Assembly (NCBI GenBank): GCA_027257055.1
Contig: JAPVLO010000133.1
Span: 5,952,001-6,016,000 of the forward strand
Direction of reading: 5' to 3'
DNA: 64,000 bases
Source: Cephalopachus bancanus
Lineage: Eukaryota > Chordata > Mammalia > Primates > Tarsiidae
In this document: piece after piece, positions 61,854 to 64,000 of the stretch
How the letters are laid out: every line of letters starts with the position of its first letter
How positions within the stretch are numbered: the stretch's first letter is position 1
Notes under the pieces: generated by a model
Told to the model about the DNA's origin: nothing
The model's input: only the letters and a program-made list of their open reading frames with translations
Databases searched by the model: none
Translations under genes and position numbers: made by a program

Positions 61854-64000
61854 CTTGGCAATTTTTTTTTTTTGTAAAAGAGATGGTTAGGAAAGAAAAA
61901 ATGAACAAATAAAACTTAAGGGACTCCAACTCTTGAAAAAGACTGTTTATCACAAGAGCGATAAGACACAGTAAAGCAAATCATCTTTAATATCGATTCT
62001 AAATTATTCACAAATTCACACCAAAAACTTTTGTAGATGTTCCCATGAAAATAGTCCGTATCTGTCCTAATTACTACTTTTGAAGAGTTGAAGATTACAA
62101 ATGAAAATAGATTGGTATGTTTTTAGCAAACAGTTCTGAATGTTATTTTCTTTAGAACTAAACTTGACGAAAAGCTCAAATAGGGCGTAATAGATACATT
62201 TATAAAATGATGTATTTATACAGACTATTGTCAAGCTGGTAATATTACTTAATTAGAAACTATCTATAATGGGACCCATGTAGTCCCTTTCTTCTTTCTA
62301 CGGAGTAAATTCATTTTATTTTTAAATGGTTAGTTGGCAAGGCTGACTGATGGTTCTGTAGATTCTATTCAAAAGCTGAAATGGTCTCTCCAGACCTGGT
62401 TTCACTCACAATATCTTCTGCCTTTAAATAAGCATATGGAACAAATAAATGTTTTCATTAAACCGCCCACATTTGTTTTTTGCCATCTTTTTCTAGCATG
62501 ATTAATCTTATCAAACTAAGTTTGAAGATGCAAAATGTGGCAAAGTGAGTTCAAATAACTAAAAGCATGTCATGGTTTCTGAAAGTGAGCTCACTTTAGC
62601 ATCACCATGTGGGAACATAAACCACTCCTTCAGTTGCAGGTTTCACACAAGACTCTGGGAAAAGGACTAGGAACTTCCCCCTCCTCACCCCCCCCAAAAA
62701 GCCCCCCAGGGCAGAAACTGTCAGTGGCACCTTTGTGCTTCTCTTGGACCCAGTTAATCTGGTGCAAAGAGCCTCCAATACACGTTGACTGATTACTCTT
62801 TTAGTAGCACAGAAACACCTGGAGTTAAACCTACTGGAAGAGGGTGGTGACTGACAATCACAGGTGGGGTCCCTGGTGGAATCCTTCACCTCAGAGTCTC
62901 CCAAACACTCTACAACCATCCTCATAACCAGGACCGATTTTTACCTGGCCACTTGGTCATAGGAATATTTTAAGCATAATAACCTGTAGCGTAATGTTTT
63001 GGGGAAGTGTCATTTGATTTGATGAATGGTATCCTGAAGCCACTGTCCTAAGAATTCTGAACTGCCAAGAAGTCCCTCTTCAGGGTCAGAATGAGGGGGG
63101 GTCTCAAGTCTGCAGTGTTCATGACATCTGTCCCTTTTCTACCTACCCAAGACCATAGTGCAAAGAATCTGGAGGGACCTAAGAGTCCCTATTGTATTAT
63201 AATGATTCTGATACAGTTAGTCCATACCTTAGAAAATGCTCTCCAGGTAACATTAGAGCAAAACATGGTTCATCCATGACACCAGGAGACTTTTTCCTCA
63301 CACAATCCACCCTAGAGTTTCCAGCATCCTAAATACAGTTAGAACTAGGTCTCTGCTCCCTACATCTCCAGAGCCCTAAATACACAAGTGTGGATTGAGA
63401 CTCCCCAAGGAACCCACCGACTTCTACTGAGCAGCATTGCCCAGACACTAGTTTGAGAAGTGGTGAAGGGACAATGTGTACACTCAGACTCTGGCTCAAT
63501 AAGGGGGAAGAGGTGGAGCTGTCAGTGAATTGAAGAACTCTACAAAATCAGCCTGGAAGCAGACATGTGCCCTGCCATAGGCTAGCTTTCATACTTTAAT
63601 CAATTCACTGAAGCTCTCCAGGCAGTAGTTCTATCTATAAAATGGGGATAATGATACCTAAACTCTAAGTCTGCTTTAAGGGCTAAAGATAAATATATTA
63701 GGCCAATAGTTAACCATTCAAATTAGTAATTTTGTAATAATTCATTAGTCTTCTTTCTAAAACTCCTATAGGTGAGGTATTTGAACTATCTCACTCAAGA
63801 ATGCAATGAAACTTCTAAATGGAACTAGGCAAAAAGGGAAAACCCTACCAAATGTCAGGTCCATTCTGTTTTGGCTAATAGTGCTCCATGAATAAACAAA
63901 CTTCACCAAACAGGAATACTGTGGGCCAGGAAGACTCACATGGCCTTGGCTGCTGCTCACGTCTGACTTGAGACTTGAAATTAAACCAAGAGGTGGGAAT
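61854..64000. other. intron upstream of the first visible exon
   Basis: It carries the A12-bearing splice acceptor at its lower edge and a MIR-like fragment at about 63595-63690. Otherwise no feature is recognised. No further exon is visible. Confidence 0.7.
63595..63690 (+). mobile_element. possible MIR fragment
   Basis: 'ttctatctataaaatgggga', then 'taatgatacctaaactc', and 'gggctaaagataaatatatt' match the 3' half of MIR. Confidence 0.55.

Noticed and set aside
61618..61953. 111-codon open frame as an independent gene
   Set aside because: It is the exon 61691-61853 with intron sequence on both sides.

Overview
This is nuclear DNA from a primate, and the repeats point to a strepsirrhine (lemur, loris or galago). 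About 24 Alu or Alu-monomer copies are visible. They are either old AluJ-like copies or a distinct type with the diagnostic words 'gccgctcccggccaccgcag', 'tttgatttattgtagagatg' and 'aggctgagccaccgagcccg'. I saw no AluS or AluY copy, which would be abundant in a monkey or ape. Species cannot be fixed by eye.

The only gene I can support is DYNC1I1 (cytoplasmic dynein 1 intermediate chain 1), on the minus strand. Seven consecutive internal coding exons are present, from high to low coordinates: 61691-61853, 59592-59691, 51282-51407, 13746-13892, 9083-9196, 5355-5488 and 714-858. All have AG/GT borders, and the phases join into one open frame of about 309 codons, covering the conserved helix before the propeller and about five WD40 blades. 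The first exons and promoter lie beyond 64000. The last exons lie below position 1, including those known in human and mouse to double as DLX5/6 limb enhancers.

Everything else is intron. The 37.4-kb intron 13893-51281 is a store of mobile DNA: four internally deleted mariner copies with TA target sites (three share one deletion junction), nested old and young LINE-1 pieces, a hAT element, a Tigger-like element, two MaLR solo LTRs, and MIR and L2 fragments. The intron 51408-59591 holds a 33-35-bp minisatellite of about 20 units carrying AAGGTCA nuclear-receptor half-sites.

The less explained items are: a perfect 42-bp inverted repeat at 3197-3337; two 262-bp related blocks at 4801 and 7129; a pair of short retroposons with an AATAAA signal and target duplications (about 47174-47391 and 51996-52188) that fit no family I know; a 58-60-bp minisatellite at 31.6-31.9 kb; and an unexplained 224-codon open frame at 32382-33056. 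I found no RNA gene, no promoter of a second gene and no prokaryotic-type system.
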